Shown here piece after piece: positions 35,893-46,940 of a stretch of 64,000 nt of DNA. A program made the position numbers and the translations under genes. Numbering within the stretch: the first letter of the stretch is position 1; each line of letters opens with the position of its first letter. Source of the DNA: Pseudofrankia inefficax (GTDB lineage Bacteria > Actinomycetota > Actinomycetes > Frankiales > Frankiaceae); assembly GCF_000166135.1 (NCBI RefSeq), contig NC_014666.1, forward strand, positions 2,666,001 to 2,730,000. Direction: 5' to 3'. The notes beneath the pieces were generated by a model. The model ran no database searches, was not told the DNA's origin, and was given only the letters and a program-made list of their open reading frames with translations.

Positions 35893-36546
35893 ATGAGCAA
35901 GGACGGACTCGCGAGCGAGCCGCCGCACGTTCGCGGGAGGGAAGCGGTGATCGCGGACTCCGCGGGCGTCGTCTGGCGGGACGGCGCCCCGCCCGACTAT
36001 CACCTGTCCCATCAGACCATGCCGTCGGAAAGGACCGTGCATCATCCTGCTGGCTCACTCGCCGACATAGTGGAGCGAGTCGTCCAGGTGTTCGAGATGG
36101 AACTGTCCCACAAGAAGGATCCCGCGCAGTGGGTCAGCATGGTCACCGATCAGCTGCGGGTGAGTGTGAATGGCGGCCCGGCCGTCGGAAGCGCCGAGCT
36201 GGCGGAGCGCGGGAGCTACAACGTCCTCATCGGCGAGAGTCCGTACTACTCGGCCAGCAGCGAGACCTTCGAGTCCTCTCATGAGATCTTCCATAACGCA
36301 TTCCCGGGCGGATTCTTCTGGGAAGTCCTCGAAGTGTATTCGCCGCCGCCCACGATTGCGTTCAAATGGCGCCACTGGGGAACTTTCAGCGGGCCGTACC
36401 GAGGTATGAACCCGACCGGCGAACGGATCGAGATGTTCGGGGTCACGGTGGCTCGGGTATCCGATGACCTCCGGATCGTCGAGGTGCACAACTACTACGA
36501 CAACTCCGATTTTCTTCGACAGCTGGCCTGCGGTCACGGGAGCTAG
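35893..36546 (+). CDS. SnoaL/NTF2-like protein
   Basis: A 217-residue protein starting at ATG 35893 after AAGGGGAAC. A ~60-residue leader is followed by a cone-shaped NTF2 domain: LADIVERVVQVFEMELSHKKDP, VSVNGGPAV, FKWRHWGTFSGPYRG then GERIEMFGVTVARVSDDLRIVEVHNYYDNSDFLRQL, typical of SnoaL-like polyketide cyclases and related plant pathogen-related proteins. The C-terminal W/H/Y-rich strands would line a pocket, but no reaction can be assigned. Lower GC than neighbours suggests an accessory origin. Confidence 0.75.
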   Translation: MSKDGLASEPPHVRGREAVIADSAGVVWRDGAPPDYHLSHQTMPSERTVHHPAGSLADIVERVVQVFEMELSHKKDPAQWVSMVTDQLRVSVNGGPAVGSAELAERGSYNVLIGESPYYSASSETFESSHEIFHNAFPGGFFWEVLEVYSPPPTIAFKWRHWGTFSGPYRGMNPTGERIEMFGVTVARVSDDLRIVEVHNYYDNSDFLRQLACGHGS

Positions 36547-36602
36547 ACGCGAGCACGCGCGGCCCGCGGGACGCGGCCCACCCCCGGCGGGGCCGACTGC
36601 TC

Positions 36603-36629
36603 GCCCGTTCCTGGCGGTGGGGAACGGGC
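36603..36629 (+). terminator. Hairpin downstream of the SnoaL-like gene
   Basis: GCCCGTTCC pairs exactly with GGAACGGGC across a 9-nt loop, 57 bp past the stop. There is no U-tract, so termination is plausible but unproven. Confidence 0.45.
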
Positions 36630-36757
36630 CCGGCAGCAACATGCCCCGCCGCGGGGTGAGGCCGCTATCAGGCACCGAGCCTTTTCGAAGTCGCCTCACG
36701 CCCACGCAAACCCTGATCGATCCCGGCGAGGCGGAAAAGGATCAATGGGACGGATGG

Positions 36758-37639
36758 ATGACATACCAATCCGCAAGTTATGACATGTTGTCGGTGGTAA
36801 TCTCGGTTGCGCTGTCCTTCCTTGGCTGCTTTGCCGCGCTGGTGAGTGCCATCAGGATTCCGCTGAGCTCCGGCCGGCGCAGGCGGCAGTGGATTTCGGC
36901 GGCCTCGGTCAGCCTCGGCGGCGGGGCGATCTGGTCGATGCATTTCGTCGCGATGACCGCTTATCACCTCGGTGATATGGAAATTGTTTACAACGTGCCG
37001 CTGACCGCGCTGTCACTCGTGGTCGCGGTCGCGGCGTCGGGGCTGGGAATTCGTGTCGTGGCCACCGACCCACGCAGTCTCGGCCGCATCGCGGTCGGCG
37101 GGGTCACGGCGGGCCTCGGCATCGCGTTGATGCACTACACCGGCATGGCGGCGATGCGAACGGGCTCCAGGGTCACCTACGACCCGGGAAGAGTGGTCCT
37201 GTCGGTCGGAATCGCTGTCGGGGCCGCGCTCGCCGCGCTCGCCATCGCCTTCCGGGTGCGTAGCAGGACCCATGTCCTGCTGGCCTCGACGGTTATGACG
37301 GTCGCGGTGTGCGGGATGCACTACACCGCGATGACAGCCGTCCGGGTCGAACGCATGGACGCCACCGTACCGATGACCGGCGCGGATCCCATCGCCATGG
37401 TCCTGGCTGTGTGTGTGGTGACGTTCACTGTTCTCGCGGGTGTGATCATCCTGGCTCTCGGTGCTCTTTCGGAAGAAGGAAGCTTCCGTCTGGAAAAAAA
37501 CTCGGGCCCGACCGGCCAAGTTGCCGCTGATGCCGTCCGCGGCGCCCCGAGCGCATTTTCGCCAAGACCAGTCCAGCGAAGGGCTGACGTCGACCCCACT
37601 CCGGTTCGCCCGAGCCACAGGCGTCCTATGAACACGTAA
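36758..37639 (+). CDS. MHYT-domain integral membrane sensor
   Basis: A 293-residue protein with seven predicted helices and the three MHYT motifs, MHFVAM, MHYTGM and MHYTAM, at helix edges. These histidine/methionine motifs are proposed to bind copper and to sense O2, CO or NO. The ATG at 36758 is used; ATG 36641 in the same frame would add 39 unlike residues. Many MHYT proteins carry GGDEF/EAL output domains, but here the C-terminus is only a ~60-residue disordered tail, so output must be through a partner. A run of seven A bases (37494-37500) lies in the tail. Confidence 0.82.
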   Translation: MTYQSASYDMLSVVISVALSFLGCFAALVSAIRIPLSSGRRRRQWISAASVSLGGGAIWSMHFVAMTAYHLGDMEIVYNVPLTALSLVVAVAASGLGIRVVATDPRSLGRIAVGGVTAGLGIALMHYTGMAAMRTGSRVTYDPGRVVLSVGIAVGAALAALAIAFRVRSRTHVLLASTVMTVAVCGMHYTAMTAVRVERMDATVPMTGADPIAMVLAVCVVTFTVLAGVIILALGALSEEGSFRLEKNSGPTGQVAADAVRGAPSAFSPRPVQRRADVDPTPVRPSHRRPMNT

Positions 37640-37880
37640 CAAAGCAACTTCTGTTGTCTGATTCGGTGTTGATCTCCCGACGTGGTCGTCTCGACCGGGG
37701 CGGGGCGCGAGACGATCGCGCGCGGGGGCTTCCGAGCTGGACGAGGAGCCCGGCGGCGGGGGCGGGTGCGGTCGGCCGGTGGCGGGCGGAACCGGGCGGA
37801 GGTCGCCGGGTGTTGTCGCCGTCGCTTCGGGTAGGTGAACCGCCAAATCCCGAGAAGGTCGCCGAAAGCGGGTTCAAGCG

Positions 37881-40019
<2,139 letters not shown>

Positions 40020-40061
40020 ACGGCGCCTCGCACGGAAGGCCCCACTCGGCCGCCACGAGCT

Positions 40062-40136
40062 TGATCGCGACTTCGGCCCTCGGGTGGTCGTAGCCGCATC
40101 CCTTCAACGACCACCGGAGGGCGCAATCGGTGATCA
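40062..40136. repeat. 75-bp imperfect palindromic repeat, copy C
   Basis: TGATCGCGACTTCGGCCCTCG and GGTGGTCG pair with CGACCACC and AGGGCGCAATCGGTGATCA. Same length and arm sequences as copies A and B, about 36 kb away, between the kinase and glyS. The GCGCCGGGCCGACG flank of A and B is absent here. Confidence 0.75.
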
Positions 40137-40290
40137 TGTCGGCCGCCGTCGCGCCCGGCTGGCTGGGATGAGGGCGGAGCGGGCCCGGTGGCGGGCGGGT
40201 CGTCGTGGGCCAGCCGGCGGCTTGGGAGTCCGTAGGCTGGAAGCCCTACTCGCCTCGACGCCGAGACGTGATTCCTAAGGAGCAAGGTCC

Positions 40291-41676
40291 GTGGCAGGCA
40301 CATCCGACCTGATGGACACAATCGTCAGCCTCGCCAAGCGGCGGGGGTTCGTCTTCCCGTCCAGCGAGATCTACGGCGGTCTGCGGGCTTCCTGGGACTA
40401 CGGGCCACTCGGCGTCGAGCTGAAGAACAACGTCAAGCGGGCCTGGTGGAAGTCGGTCGTGCAGGGCCGCGACGACGTGGTCGGCCTCGACTCGTGCGTC
40501 ATCCTCGCCCGCGAGGTCTGGGAGACCTCCGGGCACGTCGAGGTGTTCGTCGACCCGCTGACGGAGTGCACCAACTGCCACAAGCGCTACCGCGCGGACC
40601 ACCTGGAGGAGGCCTTCGAGGCCAAGCACGGCCGGGCCCCGGCCGGTCTGGCCGAGGTCGTCTGCACCAACTGCGGCACCCGCGGCGCGTTCACCGAGCC
40701 GAAGATGTTCAACGGCCTGCTCAAGACCTATCTCGGCCCGGTCGAGGACCCGTCGGGCCTGGCCTACCTGCGGCCGGAGACCGCGCAGGGCATCTTCATC
40801 AACTACGCGAACGTGCAGTCCACCGCCCGGCGCAAGCCGCCGTTCGGCATCGGGCAGATCGGCAAGTCGTTCCGCAACGAGATCACCCCGGGCAACTTCA
40901 TCTTCCGGACCCGCGAGTTCGAGCAGATGGAGATGGAGTTCTTCGTCCCGCCGGGCGAGGACGAGCAGTGGCACGACTACTGGATCACCGAGCGGACCCG
41001 GTGGTACACCGAGCTCGGCATCAAGCCGGACAACCTGCGTCACTACGAACACCCAAAGGAGAAGCTCTCCCATTACTCGAAGCGCACCGTCGACATCGAG
41101 TACCGGTTCAACTTCGCGGGCCTTCCGTGGGGTGAGCTCGAAGGCATCGCGAATCGGACCGACTACGACCTGACCGCGCACTCGAAGGGTTCTGGCGCGG
41201 ACCTGTCGTTCTTTGACCAGGCAACCAACACCCGGTTCACGCCGTTCGTCATCGAGCCGGCGGCCGGGGTCGACCGGGCGACGCTCACGTTCCTGCTGGA
41301 CGCCTATGACGAGGACGAGGCGCCGAACACCAAGGGCGGTGTGGACCGGCGGATCGTGCTGCGGCTCGACCCTCGGCTGGCACCGGTGAAGGCCGCGGTG
41401 CTGCCGCTGTCCCGCCACGCGGACCTCTCGCCGGTAGCCCGTGATCTGGCCGCCGACCTGCGCAGGCACTGGAACGTCGAGTACGACGACTCGCAGGCCA
41501 TCGGGCGTCGTTACCGCCGCCAGGACGAGATCGGCACGCCGTACTGCGTCACCGTCGACTTCGACACGCTCAACGACCAGTCGGTGACAATCCGAGAGCG
41601 TGACTCGATGGCGCAGCAGCGCATCGCTATCGACAAGGTCGCGACCTACCTGAACGCGCAGCTCGGCCCGCTCTAG
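40291..41676 (+). CDS. glyS: Glycine--tRNA ligase (alpha2 type)
   Basis: A 461-residue class II synthetase, starting at GTG 40291 after AAGGAG. Motifs: [25 protein letters not shown] at the N-terminus, a zinc-like CTNC/CTNC pair near residues 90-135, [23 protein letters not shown] and an anticodon-binding C-terminal domain with [10 protein letters not shown]. It charges tRNA-Gly. Monocistronic and followed by a clear terminator. Confidence 0.96.
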   Translation: MAGTSDLMDTIVSLAKRRGFVFPSSEIYGGLRASWDYGPLGVELKNNVKRAWWKSVVQGRDDVVGLDSCVILAREVWETSGHVEVFVDPLTECTNCHKRYRADHLEEAFEAKHGRAPAGLAEVVCTNCGTRGAFTEPKMFNGLLKTYLGPVEDPSGLAYLRPETAQGIFINYANVQSTARRKPPFGIGQIGKSFRNEITPGNFIFRTREFEQMEMEFFVPPGEDEQWHDYWITERTRWYTELGIKPDNLRHYEHPKEKLSHYSKRTVDIEYRFNFAGLPWGELEGIANRTDYDLTAHSKGSGADLSFFDQATNTRFTPFVIEPAAGVDRATLTFLLDAYDEDEAPNTKGGVDRRIVLRLDPRLAPVKAAVLPLSRHADLSPVARDLAADLRRHWNVEYDDSQAIGRRYRRQDEIGTPYCVTVDFDTLNDQSVTIRERDSMAQQRIAIDKVATYLNAQLGPL

Positions 41677-41785
41677 ACCGGCGGTAGGGCCGAAGGACCG
41701 GGGCCGGGGGCCGAAGGGGCAGAACGGCGTCCGCTGTTCGGGGGACAGACTTCGGCCCACTCGGGGGACTGTTTGCTACTCTTGG

Positions 41786-41845
41786 GAAGACGACGTCGCC
41801 CAGGAACACCCCCCGAGTTCCGCGGACGGCGTCGTCTTCATTTTT
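41786..41845 (+). terminator. Terminator downstream of glyS
   Basis: GAAGACGACGTCGCCC pairs with GGACGGCGTCGTCTTC (two mismatched positions) followed by ATTTTT. It separates convergent glyS and the minus-strand operon and can serve both. Confidence 0.8.
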
Positions 41846-41867
41846 CCCGTCGGCTTTCCGGTGCCGA

Positions 41868-42629
41868 TCAATCCAGCTGGCCACCCTGCGCGACAGTCCC
41901 ATCCTTCGCCGGCGGCTCGGGGGCGTCCGCGTAGGGCACCGACAGGTCCAGGGCGTGCGGGCCGAAGCGGTCCGCGAGGAAACGCTCGTGGGCCAGCAGC
42001 CGGTCGGCCTCGTCCCGGCTCGCGGCCTCCGTCGCCTCCCTGGCCACCTGCTCGAGCAGCGTGAGCTGGTCGAGCAGGACCTGCCGCGGGGTGCGTCCGT
42101 CGGGGAGCCGATGGCTGCCGGCGAACGCCCGCGGCAGGCTCAGGTAGGCCTCCAGCGCCGTCGGCAGGTAGTCGTCGACCAGCCGCTCGATCACGAAGGC
42201 CTCCGGCGAGCCGCGGCGTAGCAGGTCCGGGCGGTCGAACAGCTCGCCCAGCGTGGTCGCGAGCTGGTCGACCGCCTTGATCACCTCCGACGGGGCCCGG
42301 CCGATCAGAGCGTGCCGGCGGGCCTCGACGGCCGCGCGCAGCCGGGCGACGTCGACCCGGTCGTCGTACGGCTCCTCGTCGGGTGCCGCGGCGGCGCGGC
42401 TCGGGAAGACGAGCGCCCCGGCGGCGTACAGCGCGCCGACGCCGAGCGGCCACCACGGCGCCGGCACCACGCCGGTCACGCCGAGCGTCACCCCGACGAT
42501 GCCGGCCAGGCTGCCCGCGGCGTTGCGCCCCGAGGTCAGCCAGCCGACCAGCGGGTTGCGCCGGCCCGTGCCGCCCGGCTGCTCGCTCCCGCCCGCCTCG
42601 TCGTGATCGCGGTTCCTACTGGTAGCCAC
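41868..42629 (-). CDS. Hypothetical membrane protein of the VWA operon
   Basis: A 253-residue protein starting at GTG 42629, overlapping the upstream gene by 14 bp. Two close hydrophobic segments (GSLAGIVGVTLGVTG and WWPLGVGALYAAGALVF, ~39-74) form a membrane hairpin. A ~175-residue helical cytoplasmic part follows (LRAAVEARRHALIGRAPSEVIKAVDQL, ERLVDDYLPTALEAYLSLP, LLDQLTLLEQVAREATEA). This architecture recalls XpaC-like proteins that partner TelA, but similarity is weak and I do not assign the family. Confidence 0.7.
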   Translation of the reverse strand: MATSRNRDHDEAGGSEQPGGTGRRNPLVGWLTSGRNAAGSLAGIVGVTLGVTGVVPAPWWPLGVGALYAAGALVFPSRAAAAPDEEPYDDRVDVARLRAAVEARRHALIGRAPSEVIKAVDQLATTLGELFDRPDLLRRGSPEAFVIERLVDDYLPTALEAYLSLPRAFAGSHRLPDGRTPRQVLLDQLTLLEQVAREATEAASRDEADRLLAHERFLADRFGPHALDLSVPYADAPEPPAKDGTVAQGGQLD

Positions 42630-44298
42630 GGATCTCCCGGAACACGTCGGAGAGGGAGACGCCCGGCGCGGTGGCGTCGAAGACCGCGCCGCCGGTGCTG
42701 GTCGCGATCTGGGTGAGCGCGGCCCGGTCCGCGTCGCCGAAGTCGACCGCGAACGTGCGCACGCCCCGGACGTCCGGTGGCCGGGTGTTGTACCGGGCCA
42801 GGAAGCCGGCGGAGTCCAGGCCCCGGTTGTTCTCGCCGTCGGTCATCAGCACGATCGAGGTCAGCGCGCTCGGGTCCGCCTTCATCCCGGCGGCGGCCGT
42901 GGTGTACGCGGCGTCGAGCGCGGAGTAGATCGCCGTGTTGCCGCCGGCCCGCAATGCGGCGCCATAGTCGGAGATCGCCTTGAGATCGGCCGACCCGGGG
43001 GTCGGATCACTCACGGTGAACTGCCTGGTGGCGGTGACCTTGTCGTTGAACGTGATGATCGTGACCTGTTCGCGGGCGCGGAACCGGGCGAACCGGCCGG
43101 AGAGGCTGTCGTCCGCCCCGGTGAGACCGGTGAGCGCCTGCTGCAGGGCCGCCAGCCGTGGGCCCTCCATCGAGCCCGACGTGTCCAGGACGTAGATCGC
43201 GCGGGTGGGCCGGCGGTACTGGTCGAGGTAGGCGGCCAGCAGCTGGTCGGCGACCTGCTCGGTGGCCGGGAACGGCAGCTCGGCCAGCGCCCGGGTCCCG
43301 AACCGGGAGTCCAGCGGCACACCGGGCACGGCCGGGCGCCGGCTGGTCTGGTCCTGGAGGCGGCGCTGCACCTGCGGCGAGCGCAGCCAGTTCACCACCC
43401 GGGTGTACTCGTCCCGGCGGTTGTCGGCCAGCAACGCCATCGGGTAGTCGGCGGTGATCACCCCGTCGCTTGGCCGGATGATCGTGAGCGGGCCGGCCGC
43501 GCCCGAACGCTGCAACGACAGCAGGACCGACTCGTAGTTGATCATCGCGCCGACGCTGGCGGGCGCGGCCTTGACGAAGGCGTCCGTCAGCCAGCCCGAG
43601 CTGCCGGCGGTGAGCACCTGACCGGAGAAGAAGCTCTTCAGCGCGTCCGGGCGGATGTCGGAGGCCTGCAGCGCGTCCGCCGTGCCGGCGAAGGCCGCGG
43701 CCACGCCGACGAGCGCGGAGAAGCCCGAGTTGGACGCGGCCGGGTTCGTCATCGCGTACGTGAGCTGGCCGGAGGCCACCTTCGCCGCGATGTCGGCCCA
43801 GGTCACCTTCGTGTCACCGGTCCAGCCGAACTGGGTGGCCAGTGGGGTACGCACCCCGAGCACGACGGGGGAGAGCATCACCGGGTTCCGGGCGAGTTCC
43901 TTGGCCGAGCCGCCGGGCAGCAGCCGCAGGTAGCGGTCGGAGGAGAACCAGGCCGCGTCGGCGCCGGCGGTGCCGTGCAGGATCCGGTCGGCGCCGTCGA
44001 GCGTTCCGGTGTAGCTCAGGGTGACGGTGATGCCGGTGGCCTTCTTGAGATCCGGCAGCAGCGGTTCGAGGTCGGACAGCTCCGAGCCGGCGAGGATGCG
44101 TAGCGTTCCCGGCTTGCTCGGTGGTGGGCTGGTCGTGCTGGTTGCCTTGGTACCGCTCGAACCCTGGGTGCAGGCGGCGAGCGCCAAGGCCAGCAGGACC
44201 GCGACGGCGCCGACGGCCCGCGTGGCGCGCGCTCCCGGCCGAAGCCGGTTGGGCACGACGGCCCGGTCAGCCCCGGCCGGGCGGGCGACGCGGCTCAT
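42616..44298 (-). CDS. Lipoprotein with solute-binding domain and VWA domain
   Basis: A 560-residue protein. The signal peptide ends in LALAAC (lipidated Cys43). Residues ~63-345 form a periplasmic-binding-type domain (TLRILAGSELSDLEPLLPDLKKATGI and a TNPAASNSG segment). Residues ~365-555 are a von Willebrand A domain with a complete MIDAS: DTSGS (372-376), a conserved Thr and TDGEN. It should sit outside the membrane and bind a ligand or ion, with metal-dependent protein contact through the VWA part. It is the middle gene of a three-gene operon and overlaps both neighbours (4 bp and 14 bp). Confidence 0.88.
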   Translation of the reverse strand: MSRVARPAGADRAVVPNRLRPGARATRAVGAVAVLLALALAACTQGSSGTKATSTTSPPPSKPGTLRILAGSELSDLEPLLPDLKKATGITVTLSYTGTLDGADRILHGTAGADAAWFSSDRYLRLLPGGSAKELARNPVMLSPVVLGVRTPLATQFGWTGDTKVTWADIAAKVASGQLTYAMTNPAASNSGFSALVGVAAAFAGTADALQASDIRPDALKSFFSGQVLTAGSSGWLTDAFVKAAPASVGAMINYESVLLSLQRSGAAGPLTIIRPSDGVITADYPMALLADNRRDEYTRVVNWLRSPQVQRRLQDQTSRRPAVPGVPLDSRFGTRALAELPFPATEQVADQLLAAYLDQYRRPTRAIYVLDTSGSMEGPRLAALQQALTGLTGADDSLSGRFARFRAREQVTIITFNDKVTATRQFTVSDPTPGSADLKAISDYGAALRAGGNTAIYSALDAAYTTAAAGMKADPSALTSIVLMTDGENNRGLDSAGFLARYNTRPPDVRGVRTFAVDFGDADRAALTQIATSTGGAVFDATAPGVSLSDVFREIRGYQ

Positions 44299-45428
44299 CC
44301 GCCCGACCCCTGCCGGTACTTCGCGTCGATGCGCTTGATCATCGTCTCCGAGATGTTCTGGGTCGGCGGGTCGACGACGTTGACCAGCTGGGGTGGCACC
44401 GTGATCGCGGCCTGCTTGGAGCTGCTGGTCATCCGAGCCACGTCCGCGGTGCGGAAGCCGAAGAACGCGGCCCGGTCCTGGAGCTCCGGGTCCGTCGTCA
44501 GCAGCCGGCCGACGGCGTCGCCGGCGTCGGTCAGCGGGACGACCGTGTGCTTGGCGTAGATCGTCGGGCTCGGGTACATGAGCACCCGGCCGCCGGTGAT
44601 CGAGCCGTCCTTCGCGAACTGGCTGGCCCGGAACTGAGACTCGTAGATCATGACCATCGGCGTCTTGCTCATCCCGATCGACAGGTAGTCGGCGTACGGC
44701 TCCTGGGTGGTCGAGTCGAGGAAGCCCTGGAGCAGGAAGAGCGGCGCGAGCGTGTCGGCGAGTGTCGTCGCTGTAGCGGGGTCCGCGACCACGTTGTTGT
44801 CGTTGGCGACGTAAGACGCCAGCGCGAGGTAGAGCGCGGCCGAGTTGGACGTCCGCACGTCCGTGGAGCTGATCAGGACCGACTTGTCGGTGGGGTAGTC
44901 GACGTTGCCCTTCAGCTGCGACCAGCGGGTCTTCTTGGCGACCAGGTCGAGATAGGTCTTCATGTCGAAGAACGTCGTGCCGCTCTTGTCGGTCTGGGTG
45001 ACCCCGGCCGTGGCGAGCAGCCGCTCGATCGGGGTGAAGGTCGCGATCGCCATCGGCGTCGAGAACGGGGTGTAGCTGGCCCGGGTCACGCCCTGGTTCT
45101 GGCGGATCTGCTCGGCCTGGGTCGCGTTCGACGGGAAGGCGATGTCGTAGTTGGTCAGCTTCCGGTTGACGATCTCGCGTGACCCGGCGGTGTCGACGAC
45201 CAGCTTGTAGCCCTCGGTGGCCAGCCGGGCGGCGACCTTCGGGTCGTTGAGGTAGGGCGCGGTCTCGGACCCGGCCAGCACCCGCACCGTCTTGAGCCCG
45301 GTAGCTCCGCCCGCGCCGTGGCCGCCGCCGACCAGCCGCGGGACGACGGCGAGGCCAATCACCCCGAGCACGAGGACCGCGGCGAGCACCGGGCCGACCA
45401 CGCGGCCGTTACGGCGACTCGTAGCCAC
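44295..45428 (-). CDS. Membrane-anchored solute-binding-like protein, first gene of the VWA operon
   Basis: A 377-residue protein starting at GTG 45428. An N-terminal helix (VVGPVLAAVLVLGVIGLAVV, ~10-29) acts as an anchor or signal. The rest resembles a periplasmic-binding fold (TVRVLAGSETAPYL, YDIAFPSNATQAEQI, VLISSTDVRTSNSAALYLALASYV), and the opening RVLAGSE is shared with RILAGSE of the next gene, so the two may be related. Stop and start overlap (ATGA) with the downstream gene. Ligand unknown. Confidence 0.8.
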   Translation of the reverse strand: MATSRRNGRVVGPVLAAVLVLGVIGLAVVPRLVGGGHGAGGATGLKTVRVLAGSETAPYLNDPKVAARLATEGYKLVVDTAGSREIVNRKLTNYDIAFPSNATQAEQIRQNQGVTRASYTPFSTPMAIATFTPIERLLATAGVTQTDKSGTTFFDMKTYLDLVAKKTRWSQLKGNVDYPTDKSVLISSTDVRTSNSAALYLALASYVANDNNVVADPATATTLADTLAPLFLLQGFLDSTTQEPYADYLSIGMSKTPMVMIYESQFRASQFAKDGSITGGRVLMYPSPTIYAKHTVVPLTDAGDAVGRLLTTDPELQDRAAFFGFRTADVARMTSSSKQAAITVPPQLVNVVDPPTQNISETMIKRIDAKYRQGSGG

Positions 45429-45770
45429 CCGGCCGCCCCCTTGTCTGCTGTGGGGAGGGGCTCGTCCCCTCCCAGGACGCCGCGGCGTCCAGTGGCGTCT
45501 GCTCGATCATTTGAGGCGGATCGTGCCAGACAACCCGGCGGCCGGGATGTCCGGGAGACGACTGCGGCGGGCGTTGTCACCGGAAGTTCATGTAATCGAC
45601 CGGCCTCGTCCCGGCAGGAATGTCCGGTGCGTCTGGGATGACGGCCCGGTGAGTGGGGAAGGCTGGGGCATGTGGACCATCCGACGCAGGCTGGCGGCTT
45701 CCTCGCCAGAGTCGAGAGCCGGGTGTGCCAGTCCTGGATGGTGCTTCCACCTCGTTAGGGTCGCTTTCGG
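45429..45770. other. Divergent promoter region of the VWA operon and the YdcF-like gene
   Basis: About 340 bp with no credible gene. I see no clear operator or hairpin; both flanking genes must be transcribed outward from here. Confidence 0.4.
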
Positions 45771-46574
45771 ATGAGCTCAGCATTCCGCGCACTCGGTGGC
45801 CGCGGCCCCCGCGCCGCCGCCACGTCCTCCCCGTCGGCCACGCCCTCCGCCGGGCCGGCTGCCGTCGCCGACCGGCCGGTCGATCCGTCCGAGGAGGCCG
45901 TTCCCGCACGCCCGCGCCGCCCGCGGCTGCTGCACGGCCTGCGGGCGCCCTGGTGGCTGTGGGTGACCCGCGCTGCGCTGGCCGTCGTCGCGTTGGTCGT
46001 CGTTCTCTCGCTGGTGACCATCGGCGAGGTGTGGTGGGCTGGCGTGCAGGACCAGCGACCGCGGTCGGACGCGTTGGTGGTGCTGGGCGCGTCGCAGTAC
46101 AACGGCCGGCCCTCGGAGGTCTTCCAGGCGCGGCTCGACCACGCGGCCGAGCTGTACCGGGCCGGCGTCGCACCGCTGGTGATCACCGTCGGCGGCAAGA
46201 TTCCCGGCGACCACTACACCGAGGCCGGTGTAGGCGCGACATATCTGGAAAAGCAGGGAGTACCGACAAGCGCGGTGCTCGCCGTGCCGGAAGGGCGGGA
46301 CACGCTGGAGTCGCTGATCGGGGTGGCGGGGGAGATGAACACCCGCGGCCTGCGGCGCGCAGTGATCGTGACCGACCGCTGGCACAGTCTGCGCTCGGTC
46401 GCCATGGCCCGTGACCTCGGGCTGACGGCGCACAGCTCACCGACGGTCACGGGACCGGCTAACCGGGGTCTGGAGACGCAGGTCCGGTACATCATCCGGG
46501 AGGCGATCGGCTACCGCTTCTACGAGATGTTCCACCGCGCGACGCCGTCGGGCGCCAGCCGGCCCGCCGTCTGA
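45771..46574 (+). CDS. YdcF/SanA-family (DUF218) membrane protein
   Basis: A 267-residue protein. A Pro/Ala-rich ~55-residue N-terminus leads to one membrane helix (WLWVTRAALAVVALVVVLSLV, ~63-83). The DUF218 domain follows: DALVVLGASQYNGRPSEVFQARLDHA, PLVITVGGKI, EGRDTLES and VIVTDRWHSLRS. Family members (ElyC, SanA, YdcF) affect envelope polymer metabolism or vancomycin resistance and bind nucleotide-like ligands. Function in this organism unknown. Confidence 0.88.
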   Translation: MSSAFRALGGRGPRAAATSSPSATPSAGPAAVADRPVDPSEEAVPARPRRPRLLHGLRAPWWLWVTRAALAVVALVVVLSLVTIGEVWWAGVQDQRPRSDALVVLGASQYNGRPSEVFQARLDHAAELYRAGVAPLVITVGGKIPGDHYTEAGVGATYLEKQGVPTSAVLAVPEGRDTLESLIGVAGEMNTRGLRRAVIVTDRWHSLRSVAMARDLGLTAHSSPTVTGPANRGLETQVRYIIREAIGYRFYEMFHRATPSGASRPAV

Positions 46575-46940
46575 CCGCCCGTCAAACCCGCCGGGACTAT
46601 TTGGTGTCGGCCGCAACAAAGCACCGTCGGGGGCTGTTGCCCCGGCGGCGCCGTGTGGTTCGCTGGTCACGGTGCGCGGGCCGTACCTCGCGGCTGGATG
46701 TGGATCCGGCGCCGCGGGCGCCGATAGAACGCCTGCCCCGGCTGATCCAGCCCGGCGCGGCCCGGCGGGATGTGACGCAGACCCGTCGTCTCGGCGGGCC
46801 GGAAGCCGATCGTGACGCTGGTACGGTTCGGAATCGCCAGGACAGATCACCAAAGAACAGATCGCCAAGAGGCCGGAAAGTTGCGACGACCGACGGCGGG
46901 CCACCGAGGACCCGTCGGGGTCGCGGTGGAGGAGGCAGGC
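46575..46940. other. Leader region of transketolase
   Basis: About 365 bp. A GGGGCTGTTGCCCC stem at 46632-46645 is the only compact hairpin. The frame upstream of the transketolase start stays open but encodes Arg/Gly filler. Nothing else seen. Confidence 0.4.

Noticed and set aside
46601-46940. N-terminal extension of transketolase reaching back to 46812
   Set aside because: The frame is open, but the residues are Arg/Gly/Gln filler; GGAGGAGG before GTG 46941 and the start of the conserved domain support the shorter protein.
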